From NCBI RefSeq assembly GCF_014203715.1, contig NZ_JACHJP010000009.1, positions 186,001-250,000 of the forward strand: a stretch of 64,000 nucleotides of DNA, in the 5' to 3' direction. Positions 1-7,294 of the stretch are shown piece by piece (within the stretch, counting starts at the first letter, position 1; every line of letters starts with the position of its first letter). The position numbers and the translations under genes were made by a program. The notes below the pieces were generated by a model, which worked only from the letters and a program-made list of their open reading frames with translations, was not told where the DNA came from and searched no databases. Source of the DNA: Streptosporangium saharense (lineage in GTDB: Bacteria > Actinomycetota > Actinomycetes > Streptosporangiales > Streptosporangiaceae).

Positions 1-152
1 TGCTGCTGTTCTGCGCGGTCATGGTCGCCGCGGCCCTGCACGGCTGGGCGACGGGTGCCAAACGCCCCGGCCTGGCGCGGACCATGGCGGTGACGGCACT
101 GGTCGGCTCGGTCGGCGTGGTACTGCTGGCCACCGCCCTGCCCGCCACCTGA
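1..152 (+). CDS. C-terminus of a membrane protein (5' end outside window)
   Basis: An open frame runs from the left edge to a TGA at 150-152 and gives 49 residues. It reads as two hydrophobic helices (LLFCAVMVAALHGWA and a second segment, TALVGSVGVVLLATALPAT at the C-terminus) joined by a short basic loop (GAKRPG). The start lies outside the window, so length and family cannot be judged. A small integral membrane protein is the most that can be said. The stop codon sits directly against the first unit of the 31-bp repeat array. Confidence 0.6.
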   Translation, partial: LLFCAVMVAAALHGWATGAKRPGLARTMAVTALVGSVGVVLLATALPAT

Positions 153-517
153 GTCCGTGGACTCACGGGGGTCGTGTCGCGGTCCGTGGGTTCACTGAAC
201 TGGGCCGTCCGTGAACCCATGGCTGATCCGTACCGCCGTTTGTGGACCTACGGGGTGGTCCATGTCGCGGTCCGTGAACCCTGCGGGATCTGTGTTGTCG
301 TCCGTGGACTCCACGGGCGACCCGGGCGTCGTCCGTGGTTCGCCGGGTTACCCGTGTCGCGGTCCATGAACTTGCGAGGCGTCCGTGCCGCCGTCCGTGG
401 ACCATGGGGGACGCGTGTCGTCGTCCGCGAACCCACGAGGTGGCCCGCGGCGCGGTTCGTGGACCCGGGGTGCCCCATGCCGTGCCGTCCGGTTCCACGG
501 CAACGGTCACCGTTGTG
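153..517. repeat. Degenerate 31-bp tandem repeat array, about 11 units
   Basis: This intergenic stretch holds no convincing gene. A motif of the form GTCCGTGGACCC, with variants such as GTCCGTGAACCC and GTCCATGAACTT, recurs with starts near 153, 182, 207, 238, 270, 300, 331, 362, 393, 423, 455 and 487. Spacing is 25-32 bp and mostly 30-32. Most units end in GTGTCGCG or a close variant. The core GTCC-GT-GGAC is itself an inverted repeat. Units differ throughout their length, so there is no conserved-repeat/unique-spacer structure. It looks like an old minisatellite or a cluster of protein-binding sites; function unknown. Confidence 0.75.
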
Positions 518-839
518 ATCGTCTGGTGGCCGCGGAGATGACGCTGGCGAGGAGGCCGGGGAAGAGGGTGTCGAGGTCGGTGCTGCGCAGGGAGTTGATT
601 TTCGCGGTGCCCCGGTAGACCTGGTTGATGACCCCGGCCTCACGCAGGACGCGGTAGTGGTGCGTCCCGGTGGACTTGGTGACGGCCAGTTCTATCTCCG
701 AGCACGCGGCTCCGTCCTCCGTCGTGGCGAGGAAGCGCACGATCTCCAGGCGCATGGGATCGGCGAGCGCGTGCAGCACCGCCTCCAGGTGGATCTCCTC
801 GACGTCCGGATGTTCCAGAACCCTCATGTGCGTTGGCAC
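507..839 (-). CDS. ArsR-family transcriptional regulator
   Basis: A 110-residue winged-helix protein of typical ArsR size. Residues about 17-90 hold the domain: the LHALADPMRLEIVRFLA helix, then a recognition helix around TKSTGTHHYRVLREAGVI. The classical metal-binding ELCVCDL motif is absent; the region reads AACSEIELAV, so metal sensing is doubtful. The start is a GTG at 839 with a purine-rich GGAGAGG upstream; an ATG four codons later is an alternative. It is divergent from the flavin reductase gene at 940, and twin palindromes lie between them, so it probably represses that gene and itself. The last few codons run into the 31-bp repeat array. Confidence 0.85.
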   Translation of the reverse strand: MPTHMRVLEHPDVEEIHLEAVLHALADPMRLEIVRFLATTEDGAACSEIELAVTKSTGTHHYRVLREAGVINQVYRGTAKINSLRSTDLDTLFPGLLASVISAATRRSQR

Positions 840-868
840 CCCCTCACCTCTCCATATTACGCCATTTG

Positions 869-896
869 TCGTACTACGATGAGTTTCGTATTACGA
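869..896. promoter_or_regulatory. Twin palindromic operator between ArsR and flavin oxidoreductase genes
   Basis: Two 11-bp perfect palindromes, TCGTACTACGA (869-879) and TCGTATTACGA (886-896), lie with centres 17 bp apart. A further half-site, TCGTAC, is at 903-908 and ATTACG at 856-861. They occupy the divergent promoter region of the ArsR gene and the OYE gene. Repeated TCGTA half-sites are what a dimeric winged-helix repressor would bind, so I infer this is the ArsR operator. Confidence 0.6.
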
Positions 897-939
897 TGCC
901 TGTCGTACAAGCCGACGTCGAACGAACCGAGAGGCCCCC

Positions 940-2031
940 ATGCTGTTCGACCCCATCACCCTGCGCTCGCTGACGATCCCCAACCGCGTCTGGATGGCGC
1001 CGATGTGCCAGTACTCGGCGGCCACGGACGGCCCCGAGACGGGGGTGCCGCACGACTGGCACCTCTCCCACCTGGGGGCCCGCGCGGTCGGCGGCGCCGG
1101 GCTGATCCTCACCGAGGCCACGGCCGTCTCCCCGGAGGGCCGGATCAGCCCCGCCGACCTGGGCCTGTGGAACGACCGCCAGGAGCGGGCGTTCGCCAGG
1201 ATCACCCGCTTCCTCGGGGAGCACGGCACCGTGCCCGGCATCCAGCTCGCGCACGCCGGGCGCAAGGCGTCGACGGACCGGCCGTGGCGCGGCGGCGGGC
1301 CGGTCGGCGCCACGGGCGGCGGCTGGCAGCCGGTCGGGCCGAGCCCGGTCCCGTTCGCCGAGGGCTACCCGGTACCGAAGGAGCTGACCCGGGAGGAGAT
1401 CCGGCGCGTCGTCGACGACTTCGCCCAGGCGGCCCGGCGCGCCCTGCGGGCCGGTTTCCAGGTGGTCGAGGTGCACGGCGCGCACGGCTACCTGATCGGC
1501 GAGTTCCTCTCCTCGCACAGCAACCGCCGCACCGACGACTACGGCGGCCCGTTCGAGAACCGCGTCCGGCTCGCCCTTGAGGTCGTCGAGGCCGTACGTT
1601 CCGTCTGGCCCGAGGAACTCCCGGTGTTCTTCCGCGTCTCGGCCACCGACTGGCTCACCGAGAACCCCGAGGACGAACGCGAGGGCTGGACCGCGGACGA
1701 GACCGTGCTCCTGGCCAAGGAGCTGCTCTCCCGTGGCGTCGACCTGCTCGACACCTCGACCGGAGGCAACGCCCCCGGCGTGCGGATCCCCCTCGGCCCC
1801 GGCTACCAGGTGCCGTTCGCGGCCCGGGTCCGCACCGAGACCGGCATGCCGGTCGGCGCCGTCGGCCTGATCACTGAGCCGCACCAGGCCGAGGAGATCG
1901 TCGCCTCGGGGCAGGCCGACGCCGTACTGCTCGGGCGTGAGCTGCTGCGCGACCCCCACTGGCCGCACCGGGCGGCCCGCGAGCTGGCGGCCTCCGCTCC
2001 CTGGCCCGACCAGTACCGTCACGCCGTCTGA
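940..2031 (+). CDS. NADH:flavin oxidoreductase, old yellow enzyme family (YqjM-like)
   Basis: A 363-residue FMN-dependent TIM barrel that reduces activated C=C bonds, such as those of enones, using NAD(P)H. The N-terminal motif MAPMCQYSA places Cys23 and Tyr25 where YqjM-class (thermophilic-like) ene-reductases have their redox-tuning cysteine and tyrosine. The substrate-binding histidines are His179 and His182 in EVHGAHGYLIGEFLSSHSN. The active-site motif HAGRKAS and the late GRELLRDPHW segment are also typical. Length matches the family. It lies alone downstream of a presumed ArsR operator, which suggests induction by an electrophile or a redox signal. Confidence 0.93.
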   Translation: MLFDPITLRSLTIPNRVWMAPMCQYSAATDGPETGVPHDWHLSHLGARAVGGAGLILTEATAVSPEGRISPADLGLWNDRQERAFARITRFLGEHGTVPGIQLAHAGRKASTDRPWRGGGPVGATGGGWQPVGPSPVPFAEGYPVPKELTREEIRRVVDDFAQAARRALRAGFQVVEVHGAHGYLIGEFLSSHSNRRTDDYGGPFENRVRLALEVVEAVRSVWPEELPVFFRVSATDWLTENPEDEREGWTADETVLLAKELLSRGVDLLDTSTGGNAPGVRIPLGPGYQVPFAARVRTETGMPVGAVGLITEPHQAEEIVASGQADAVLLGRELLRDPHWPHRAARELAASAPWPDQYRHAV

Positions 2032-2113
2032 GCCAGGGGTCAGGAAGATCAACTACGCTGGTGGTCGGTCCGCACACCTGAAGAGCTGCCCCCGGTGAAC
2101 GCGAGGTTCCGGT

Positions 2114-3784
2114 ATGGACGTCGTCTCCCCGCCCGGTCACGTCCCGGTCGCCATGCGGTCGCCGTGGTGGGCGCGGAGGTGGAACCACGCGGTCACGGTG
2201 CTGGCGGCGGTGGTGACGGCCTTCGCCGGATGGCAGAACCGCTGGATCAGCGACGACGGCCTGATCGTCACCCGGACCGTACGGCAGTTGCTCGCGGGCA
2301 ACGGGCCGGTCTTCAACGTCGGGGAACGCGTCGAGACCGGCACCAGCACCGCGTGGACCTACCTGGTCGCGCTGGTCTCCTGGGTGAGCGGGGGAGACGC
2401 CGCCTTCGTCGCGGTGCTGCTCGGCCTGGGGTGCACGGTCGGCGCCGTGACGTTCGCCGTGCTCGGTGCCGTGCGCCTGCACGGTGGCTCGGGCTGGCTC
2501 CTGCCCGCCGGGGTGCTGGTGGTCCTCGCGCTGCCGCCGTTCTGGGAGTTCGCGACCTCCGGCCTGGAGACCGGGCTGGTGTTCCTGTGGACGGGACTGT
2601 CGTGGTGGCTGCTGGTCAGGGCGGCCTGGGGAGGCCCGGTGCTGCCGCCGGTGTTCGTCCTCGGTCTTGCGCCCCTCGTCCGGCCGGAGCTGACCCTGGC
2701 CTACCTGGTCTTCCTCGGCGCGCTGCTCGTGCTGCGGTGGCCGGGCCGCTGGGCCGCCGTCCGGTGGTTCGCGATGTCCGTGGCCCTGCCGGTCGCCTAC
2801 CAGGTCTTCAGGATGGGCTACTACGGCCTTCTTGTGCCCAACACCGCCCTGGCCAAGGAGGCGGGGGAGAGCCGGTGGGCGCGCGGCCTCCTCTACGCCG
2901 GGGACACGGTGCTGACCTACCAGCTCGTCGGCCCCCTGCTGGCGGTCGTCCCGCTGGCGCTGTGGGCCTGCCGTACCCGCCGGGACCTCGTGGCGTCACT
3001 GGCCCCGCTGCTGGCCGGGGTCCTGACGCTGCTGTACGTCCTGCGGGTCGGTGGCGACTTCATGCACGGCCGGATGCTGCTGCCCGCCCTGCTGCTCGTC
3101 CTGCTTCCCGCGATGGTGTTGCCGCCACGCGCCATGACCGGGCTCGTCTGCGTGGCCGTGGCGCTGTGGGCCGTGCTCTGCGCCACCTCGCTCAGGGTGC
3201 CGTACGCGTGGAACGTCGGCCCCGACGGGATCGCCGACGAACGCGGCTTCTACGTCGCCTGGACGCGGGATCCGCACCCGGTCACCGCCGAGTCCTACGT
3301 CCGGGCCAGGGCCGAGCCGCTGGGCGCGCGGACCGACATCGGCCTGCACGTGCCCGGCACGGGGCTGGGGCCGGTGCCGCTGCGAGACGACGGCCCCGCG
3401 CGCCTGGCCGTGACGGGCGACGTGCTGGGCACGCTGGGGGCCTCCCTCCCGCTGGACGTGCTCGTCGTGGACCGGCTCGGCCTGGCCAACGCCCTCGGCA
3501 GCCACATGACGTCGGCGTGCGGGCAGCGGGTCGGGCACGAGAAGCCCCTTCCCTTCGAGTACGTCTACGCCGACTACATGGCCAGGGGGGTCACGCTGCG
3601 GGACGCGCGGTTCGGGGCCGAGGTGGAGCGGATCAGGGGAGAGCTGGCCGGGGGCCGGTTCCTGGACCTGCTGGAGGCCACGAGGGCCCCGCTGACCCCG
3701 CGCCGGTTCTGGGACAACCTGGTGGGTGCCCCCGCCCGCACGGCCTTCCGCTTCTCCCCGCCCGGCGTCTCCTGCCCGTCATGA
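2114..3784 (+). CDS. AftB/ZomB-like integral membrane glycosyltransferase
   Basis: A 556-residue protein. The first two thirds hold about nine or ten membrane helices and the last 170 residues form an extracytoplasmic domain. The segment after helix 1, ISDDGLIVTRTVRQLLAGNG (Asp47-Asp48), followed by GPVFNVGERVETGTS, is the hallmark of the family that contains mycobacterial arabinofuranosyltransferase AftB and proteins annotated as ZomB. The DD pair is the expected catalytic motif of such GT-C enzymes, which use decaprenyl-phospho-sugar donors. In an organism without evident mycolate/arabinogalactan genes nearby, the acceptor is unknown. The 3' end overlaps the convergent XRE-cupin gene by 6 bp. 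Confidence 0.75.
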   Translation: MDVVSPPGHVPVAMRSPWWARRWNHAVTVLAAVVTAFAGWQNRWISDDGLIVTRTVRQLLAGNGPVFNVGERVETGTSTAWTYLVALVSWVSGGDAAFVAVLLGLGCTVGAVTFAVLGAVRLHGGSGWLLPAGVLVVLALPPFWEFATSGLETGLVFLWTGLSWWLLVRAAWGGPVLPPVFVLGLAPLVRPELTLAYLVFLGALLVLRWPGRWAAVRWFAMSVALPVAYQVFRMGYYGLLVPNTALAKEAGESRWARGLLYAGDTVLTYQLVGPLLAVVPLALWACRTRRDLVASLAPLLAGVLTLLYVLRVGGDFMHGRMLLPALLLVLLPAMVLPPRAMTGLVCVAVALWAVLCATSLRVPYAWNVGPDGIADERGFYVAWTRDPHPVTAESYVRARAEPLGARTDIGLHVPGTGLGPVPLRDDGPARLAVTGDVLGTLGASLPLDVLVVDRLGLANALGSHMTSACGQRVGHEKPLPFEYVYADYMARGVTLRDARFGAEVERIRGELAGGRFLDLLEATRAPLTPRRFWDNLVGAPARTAFRFSPPGVSCPS

Positions 3785-4360
3785 CGTACGGCGCGCGCCC
3801 AGATGGGCGCGTTCTCCCTGCGGCCCGAACAGGACGAGCAGTTCCGCGGGCCGGTCGTCGGCGCTGCCGATCCAGTGCGGCACGCGGGTGTCGAACTCCG
3901 CGGCCTCCCCGACGCCGAGCAGGAACTCCCGCTCGCCGAGCACGAACCTGACGCTCCCGTTGAGGACGTAGAACCACTCGTATCCCTCGTGGGACCGCGG
4001 TTTCTTCGTGGACGCCCGCCCGGCCGGGGGATAGACCACCTTGTAGGCCTGGACGCCACCGGCCCGCCTGGTCAGCGGCACCAGCGTCAGCCCGGACCGC
4101 CGCACCGGCCGCAGGTGGACGCGCGGGTCACCGGTCGGCGGCGCCGCGACCAGATCGTCGAGCGGGACGCCGTGCGCCCTGGCCAGCGGCAGCAACTGCT
4201 CAAGCGTGGGGCGGAGCCTGCCGTTCTCAAGCCGGGACAGGGTGCTCGCCGTGAGCCCGGTCTCCTCCGCCAGCGCCGCCAGCGTGGCGCCCCGCTGGTG
4301 GCGTAGCGCACGCAGCCGCGGCCCCACACCGGCCAGCACGTCTCCTTCGGGGGTTTCCAT
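3779..4360 (-). CDS. XRE-family regulator with C-terminal cupin domain
   Basis: A 193-residue two-domain regulator. Residues about 14-68 are a helix-turn-helix (LRALRHQRGATLAALAEETGLTASTLSRLENG) and residues about 110-190 a cupin barrel (SHEGYEWFYVLNGSVRFVLGE, then FDTRVPHWIG). Such proteins bind a small ligand in the cupin and repress catabolic or detoxification genes. I chose the ATG at 4360 because it opens the conserved reading; an upstream extension would run through the palindrome at 4371. It is divergent from the methyltransferase/DinB pair, its likely target. Confidence 0.88.
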   Translation of the reverse strand: METPEGDVLAGVGPRLRALRHQRGATLAALAEETGLTASTLSRLENGRLRPTLEQLLPLARAHGVPLDDLVAAPPTGDPRVHLRPVRRSGLTLVPLTRRAGGVQAYKVVYPPAGRASTKKPRSHEGYEWFYVLNGSVRFVLGEREFLLGVGEAAEFDTRVPHWIGSADDRPAELLVLFGPQGERAHLGARRTS

Positions 4361-4369
4361 GCGTCCATG

Positions 4370-4384
4370 ATGCGGATCCGCAAT
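4370..4384. promoter_or_regulatory. Palindrome in the XRE-cupin / methyltransferase divergent promoter
   Basis: TGCGGATCCGCA (4371-4382) is a perfect 12-bp palindrome placed 11 bp upstream of the XRE-cupin start and about 75 bp upstream of the methyltransferase start. XRE dimers bind sites of this kind, so it is a candidate operator. Chance palindromes containing GGATCC are not rare in GC-rich DNA, hence the moderate confidence. Confidence 0.4.
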
Positions 4385-4456
4385 TTTTCTTGCAACCAGG
4401 AAAGGCGGGTGGCGATGCTGTCGATACACCACCGGTCAACAAAGGGGGCAGAACAA

Positions 4457-5098
4457 ATGGATTCCACCCAACCTCAACGGCCCACCACGGACGCCGCGCT
4501 GTTCTGGGAGCGGTACTACCGCGCCCGGCGCGCCTGGGACACCCACGTCAACCCGCTGCTCGCCGAGACCGTCGCGCCGCTGAGTCCCGGCACCGCCCTG
4601 GACCTCGGCTGCGGCGCCGGTGGCGACACCGTCTGGCTCGCCCAGCGGGGCTGGCGCGTCACCGCGGTGGACATCTCCACCACGGCCGTCGAGCGGGTAC
4701 GGCGACGCGCCCGCGAACTCGGACTTGAGGACCGGGTCACCGCAGAACAGCACGACCTGGCCGGGAGCTTCCCGGCGGGCGAGTTCGACCTCGTCTCCGC
4801 CCAGTACTTCCACACGCCGTTCCCGTTGGCCCGCGTCCAGGTGTTGCGCGCCGCCGTACAAGCACTGCGTCCCGGAGGGCTGCTGCTGGTCGTCGACCAC
4901 GGGTCAACCGCGCCCTGGTCGTGGAACCAGGACCCCGGCGCCCACCACCCCACCCCTCGGGAGGTCGCCGCGGACCTCGACCTCGACCCCGAGGACTGGT
5001 CCGTCCTGCGCGCCGACACGCCCAGCCGCCTGGCCACCGCGACCGTCGTCGACAACGTCCTGCTCGTCCAGCGGGCCGCGGGGACGGTGACCCGATGA
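4457..5098 (+). CDS. Class I SAM-dependent methyltransferase
   Basis: A 213-residue protein with the Rossmann methyltransferase core. Motif I is ALDLGCGAGGDTVWL (about residues 47-61), followed by the acidic ribose-binding strand VTAVDIS and the post-II motif LRPGGLLLVVDHG. The motif WERYY near the N-terminus resembles thiopurine/tellurite (TehB-like) methyltransferases. The start at 4457 is supported by the purine-rich AAAGGGGG upstream. The stop overlaps the next gene's start (ATGA), so the two are translationally coupled. Substrate unknown; detoxification of a small molecule is plausible given the paired DinB protein. Confidence 0.85.
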   Translation: MDSTQPQRPTTDAALFWERYYRARRAWDTHVNPLLAETVAPLSPGTALDLGCGAGGDTVWLAQRGWRVTAVDISTTAVERVRRRARELGLEDRVTAEQHDLAGSFPAGEFDLVSAQYFHTPFPLARVQVLRAAVQALRPGGLLLVVDHGSTAPWSWNQDPGAHHPTPREVAADLDLDPEDWSVLRADTPSRLATATVVDNVLLVQRAAGTVTR

Positions 5099-5544
5099 CG
5101 GCGGGCGAGAAGGACACCCTGCTGGGCATCCTCGACGGCCTGCGGAGCTCGATCGCGAACAAGGTCGTGGGGGTACCGGAACCGCAGGTCAGAACGGCCG
5201 GGGTGCCCTCGGGAACCAACCTCCTCGGGCTGCTCAAACACCTGGCGTGCGTCGAGCGGTTCTACTTCCTCGGCGAGGACGTCGGCGACTGGGACGCGAC
5301 CATGCGGCCGTCCGAGGAGGACACCGTGGAGGGCGTGCTCGCCGACTACCGCGAGGCCGTCCAACGGGCGAACCGGGTCATCGACGCCTGGCAGGACCTG
5401 GCCCTGCCCGCCCCGCGCCCGCCACGTCCCGGGGCTGCGCCGTCGATGCGACGGGTCCTGGCGCACATGATCGAGGAGACCGGCAGGCACGCCGGTCACG
5501 CCGACATCCTCCGCGAGCGGATCGACGGATCCACGGGCCGCTGA
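5095..5544 (+). CDS. DinB-family protein (DUF664-like putative thiol transferase)
   Basis: A 149-residue four-helix bundle protein. The three metal-ligand histidines of the DinB fold are visible: LKHLACVERFYFLG near residue 45, then MIEETGRHAGHADILRE near the C-terminus. In actinobacteria this fold includes mycothiol-dependent S-transferases and isomerases. It overlaps the methyltransferase by 4 bp (ATGA) and forms a two-gene operon with it under the presumed XRE-cupin control. The specific reaction cannot be read from sequence. A strong hairpin begins at its stop codon. Confidence 0.85.
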   Translation: MTAGEKDTLLGILDGLRSSIANKVVGVPEPQVRTAGVPSGTNLLGLLKHLACVERFYFLGEDVGDWDATMRPSEEDTVEGVLADYREAVQRANRVIDAWQDLALPAPRPPRPGAAPSMRRVLAHMIEETGRHAGHADILRERIDGSTGR

Positions 5545-5570
5545 CGGGCCGGTCACCGGACCGGCCCGTC
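5543..5570. terminator. Bidirectional hairpin between DinB and SRPBCC genes
   Basis: Perfect 11-bp arms GACGGGCCGGT (5543-5553) and ACCGGCCCGTC (5560-5570) with a 6-nt loop lie exactly between convergent genes. There is no T-run, as is common for high-GC actinobacterial terminators. Confidence 0.65.
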
Positions 5571-5580
5571 GCGGAATCCG

Positions 5581-6246
5581 TCAGGCGCGGGCCTCCGCGG
5601 TCTCCTTGAGGGCCTTCAGCCACGCCTCAAGGCCCTGGCCGAGGAACTCGGTGGCCAGGGGCACGTCGGTCTCGATCTGCTCCCCGGCGTGGGTCTCCTC
5701 GGTGCGGACGAGGACGCCGCCCCTGACCTTGGTGAAGGTCCAGACGTGGACGCCGCGGTCGATGCGCAGCCCCTCGCCGATCGCGGGCCCGGTCCAGCGG
5801 ATGCACGCCTGGTGCCTGAGCTGGCCGACGGTCGAGGTGATGACCAGCGTGGTGGCCGGGGTGTGGGGGGTCTCGGGCACCGGGGTGGTCCACCGGAACC
5901 GCGAGTGCTCGCGGAACGGGCCCGGGTCGAGGCGCTTCGCGCTGGTCACGGGCTCCTGCCAGGTGGGCCAGCGCGCCACGTCGGTCTGCAGGTTCCAGAT
6001 CGTGCTCAACGGCGCCTTGATCAGGATCTCGGTCTTGTATCTGATCTTCGCGGTCGAGTCGACGCCCTTCCCACGGCACTGGAGCCCGTCGTGGTGGGCG
6101 ACGGTGTCGCGGGTGGTCGCGGCCTGGGCGGGGACGGTGCCCGCGAGCACGCCGGTGGCGGCGAACGAGACCGCGAGCGCGGCCACGCGCGCCCTGGTCA
6201 GGAACCGCCTGGAGGAATTCGACGGGTTGGTGCCGAACATCGTCAT
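5581..6246 (-). CDS. Secreted SRPBCC (START-like/polyketide-cyclase fold) protein
   Basis: A 221-residue protein. The N-terminus has a twin-arginine-like start (SSRRFLTRARVAALAV) and a hydrophobic stretch ending at VPAQAA near residue 43, so export is likely. The mature part fits the SRPBCC hydrophobic-ligand barrel (KTEILIKAPLSTIWNLQTDVARWPTW, later VWTFTKVRGGVLVRTEE). Two ATGs, 6246 and 6240, share the same AGGAAG ribosome site; I used the first. Exported SRPBCC proteins are uncommon. No enzyme residues can be assigned; a lipid or polyketide carrier role is speculative. Confidence 0.8.
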   Translation of the reverse strand: MTMFGTNPSNSSRRFLTRARVAALAVSFAATGVLAGTVPAQAATTRDTVAHHDGLQCRGKGVDSTAKIRYKTEILIKAPLSTIWNLQTDVARWPTWQEPVTSAKRLDPGPFREHSRFRWTTPVPETPHTPATTLVITSTVGQLRHQACIRWTGPAIGEGLRIDRGVHVWTFTKVRGGVLVRTEETHAGEQIETDVPLATEFLGQGLEAWLKALKETAEARA

Positions 6247-6529
6247 TGAGCTTCCTAACGAACGGTGAGAAACAATTGACGGTGAGTGCATAAAGACTGG
6301 CTCCCGGTCAGCCTATTTCCGGAAAGCGTGTTTCCATAAATGGAGAGATTTCCGGGTATATGCGGAAAAATCGGTATGTCGTGGGCAATGTGAACGGGTG
6401 GGAGACCGGCGGGGTATTTCTCCTGTGGCCCGCGTGAACACACGGAGGTCACAGGGGAATCTCCTCCGCGATGCCGGTCGGCCGGTCACACGGGAGGCGA
6501 TTCTCCCGGGGCGGGACGCTCACCCGGAT
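6247..6529. other. Intergenic stretch, lower GC, no gene seen
   Basis: About 280 bp between two leftward genes. The right part holds an imperfect inverted repeat (GGGGAATCTCCTCC near 6455 against GGAGGCGATTCTCCC near 6492) that may terminate the SDR transcript. The left part, noticeably richer in A/T, should carry the promoter of the SRPBCC gene and contains the palindrome TTTCCGGAAA near 6320. No open frame here looks like a protein. Confidence 0.4.
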
Positions 6530-7216
6530 TCACCACGGGACGGTCTCGCCGTCGCGGTCCAGGAATCGCAGGCCGGGGACACCGGCCTGCGATTCGAGAA
6601 CGTCGGCGACGGCCGGAATGCTCTCCTGGGGAATGAGCGGCGCGTCGGGCCCGCCGAGCCGGGTCCGGTTGTGGCCGGGGTCGATGAGCAGTTTGGTCCG
6701 CCCGTCGTCGGCGTTGCGGGTGGCGTAACTGCGCACCAACTGGTTGAGCGCGGCCTTGCTGGCCTTGTAGAGCTCGTAACCGGGCTCGGTGTTCCGCGAG
6801 ACGCTGCCCTGCTCGGACGACATGACCGCGACGGTCCCCCCGGGCACGACGAGTTCGCCCAGGGCCTCAAGGACGCGCAGCGGGCTCAACGCGTTGGTGA
6901 CCATCACCTCGACGAACATGTCGGTCGGAACCTCGCCGATCGGCAGGTCTCCCCGGTCGATCGCGGCGTTGACGAGGAGCAGGTCGAGCCGACGGCCGGA
7001 CAGCCGCTCGCGCAGGGCGGCGAGCTGCTCGGGGCTGGTCATCTCCAGCGACTCGACCTCCAGCCGCCCGTCCCAGGCGTCGGCGTTCTCCCGCAGCTCG
7101 CCGCCTTCCTGACGCGTCGTGGCGATGACGTGCCAGCCGCGCCGGACCAGCTCGTTGGCGAGGACGAGCCCCAGCCCCCGGGAGGCCCCGATGATCAGGG
7201 CCTGGCGTTCGGACAT
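6530..7216 (-). CDS. Short-chain dehydrogenase/reductase
   Basis: A 228-residue SDR. The NAD(P)-binding motif is GASRGLGL (residues 10-17), the NAG-like motif reads VNAAI, and the catalytic set appears as Ser133, Tyr150 and Lys154 in YKASKAAL. ATTR after strand 2 suggests NADPH preference. It is divergent from a TetR regulator and its promoter overlaps that regulator's presumed operator, so it is the likely target. AAGGGGGAAG precedes the ATG. The natural substrate is unknown. Confidence 0.88.
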   Translation of the reverse strand: MSERQALIIGASRGLGLVLANELVRRGWHVIATTRQEGGELRENADAWDGRLEVESLEMTSPEQLAALRERLSGRRLDLLLVNAAIDRGDLPIGEVPTDMFVEVMVTNALSPLRVLEALGELVVPGGTVAVMSSEQGSVSRNTEPGYELYKASKAALNQLVRSYATRNADDGRTKLLIDPGHNRTRLGGPDAPLIPQESIPAVADVLESQAGVPGLRFLDRDGETVPW

Positions 7217-7243
7217 GCTTCCCCCTTCGCGATGACGGAACTT

Positions 7244-7271
7244 TGTCTAGACGCAACGTCGCGTCTAGACA
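7244..7271. promoter_or_regulatory. TetR operator: 11-bp-arm inverted repeat
   Basis: TGTCTAGACGC (7244-7254) and GCGTCTAGACA (7261-7271) are perfect inverted arms around a 6-bp centre. Each arm contains the 8-bp palindrome GTCTAGAC. The element sits between the divergent SDR and TetR starts, where a TetR dimer or pair of dimers would repress both. Confidence 0.75.
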
Positions 7272-7294
7272 GTATCACGGCATCGCAGCCCGGT

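Noticed and set aside
153-517. CRISPR array or small overlapping genes in the 31-bp repeat region
   Set aside because: The units diverge along their whole length and there are no constant repeats with unique spacers. Frames through the region on both strands are low-complexity products of the repeat and lack ribosome sites.
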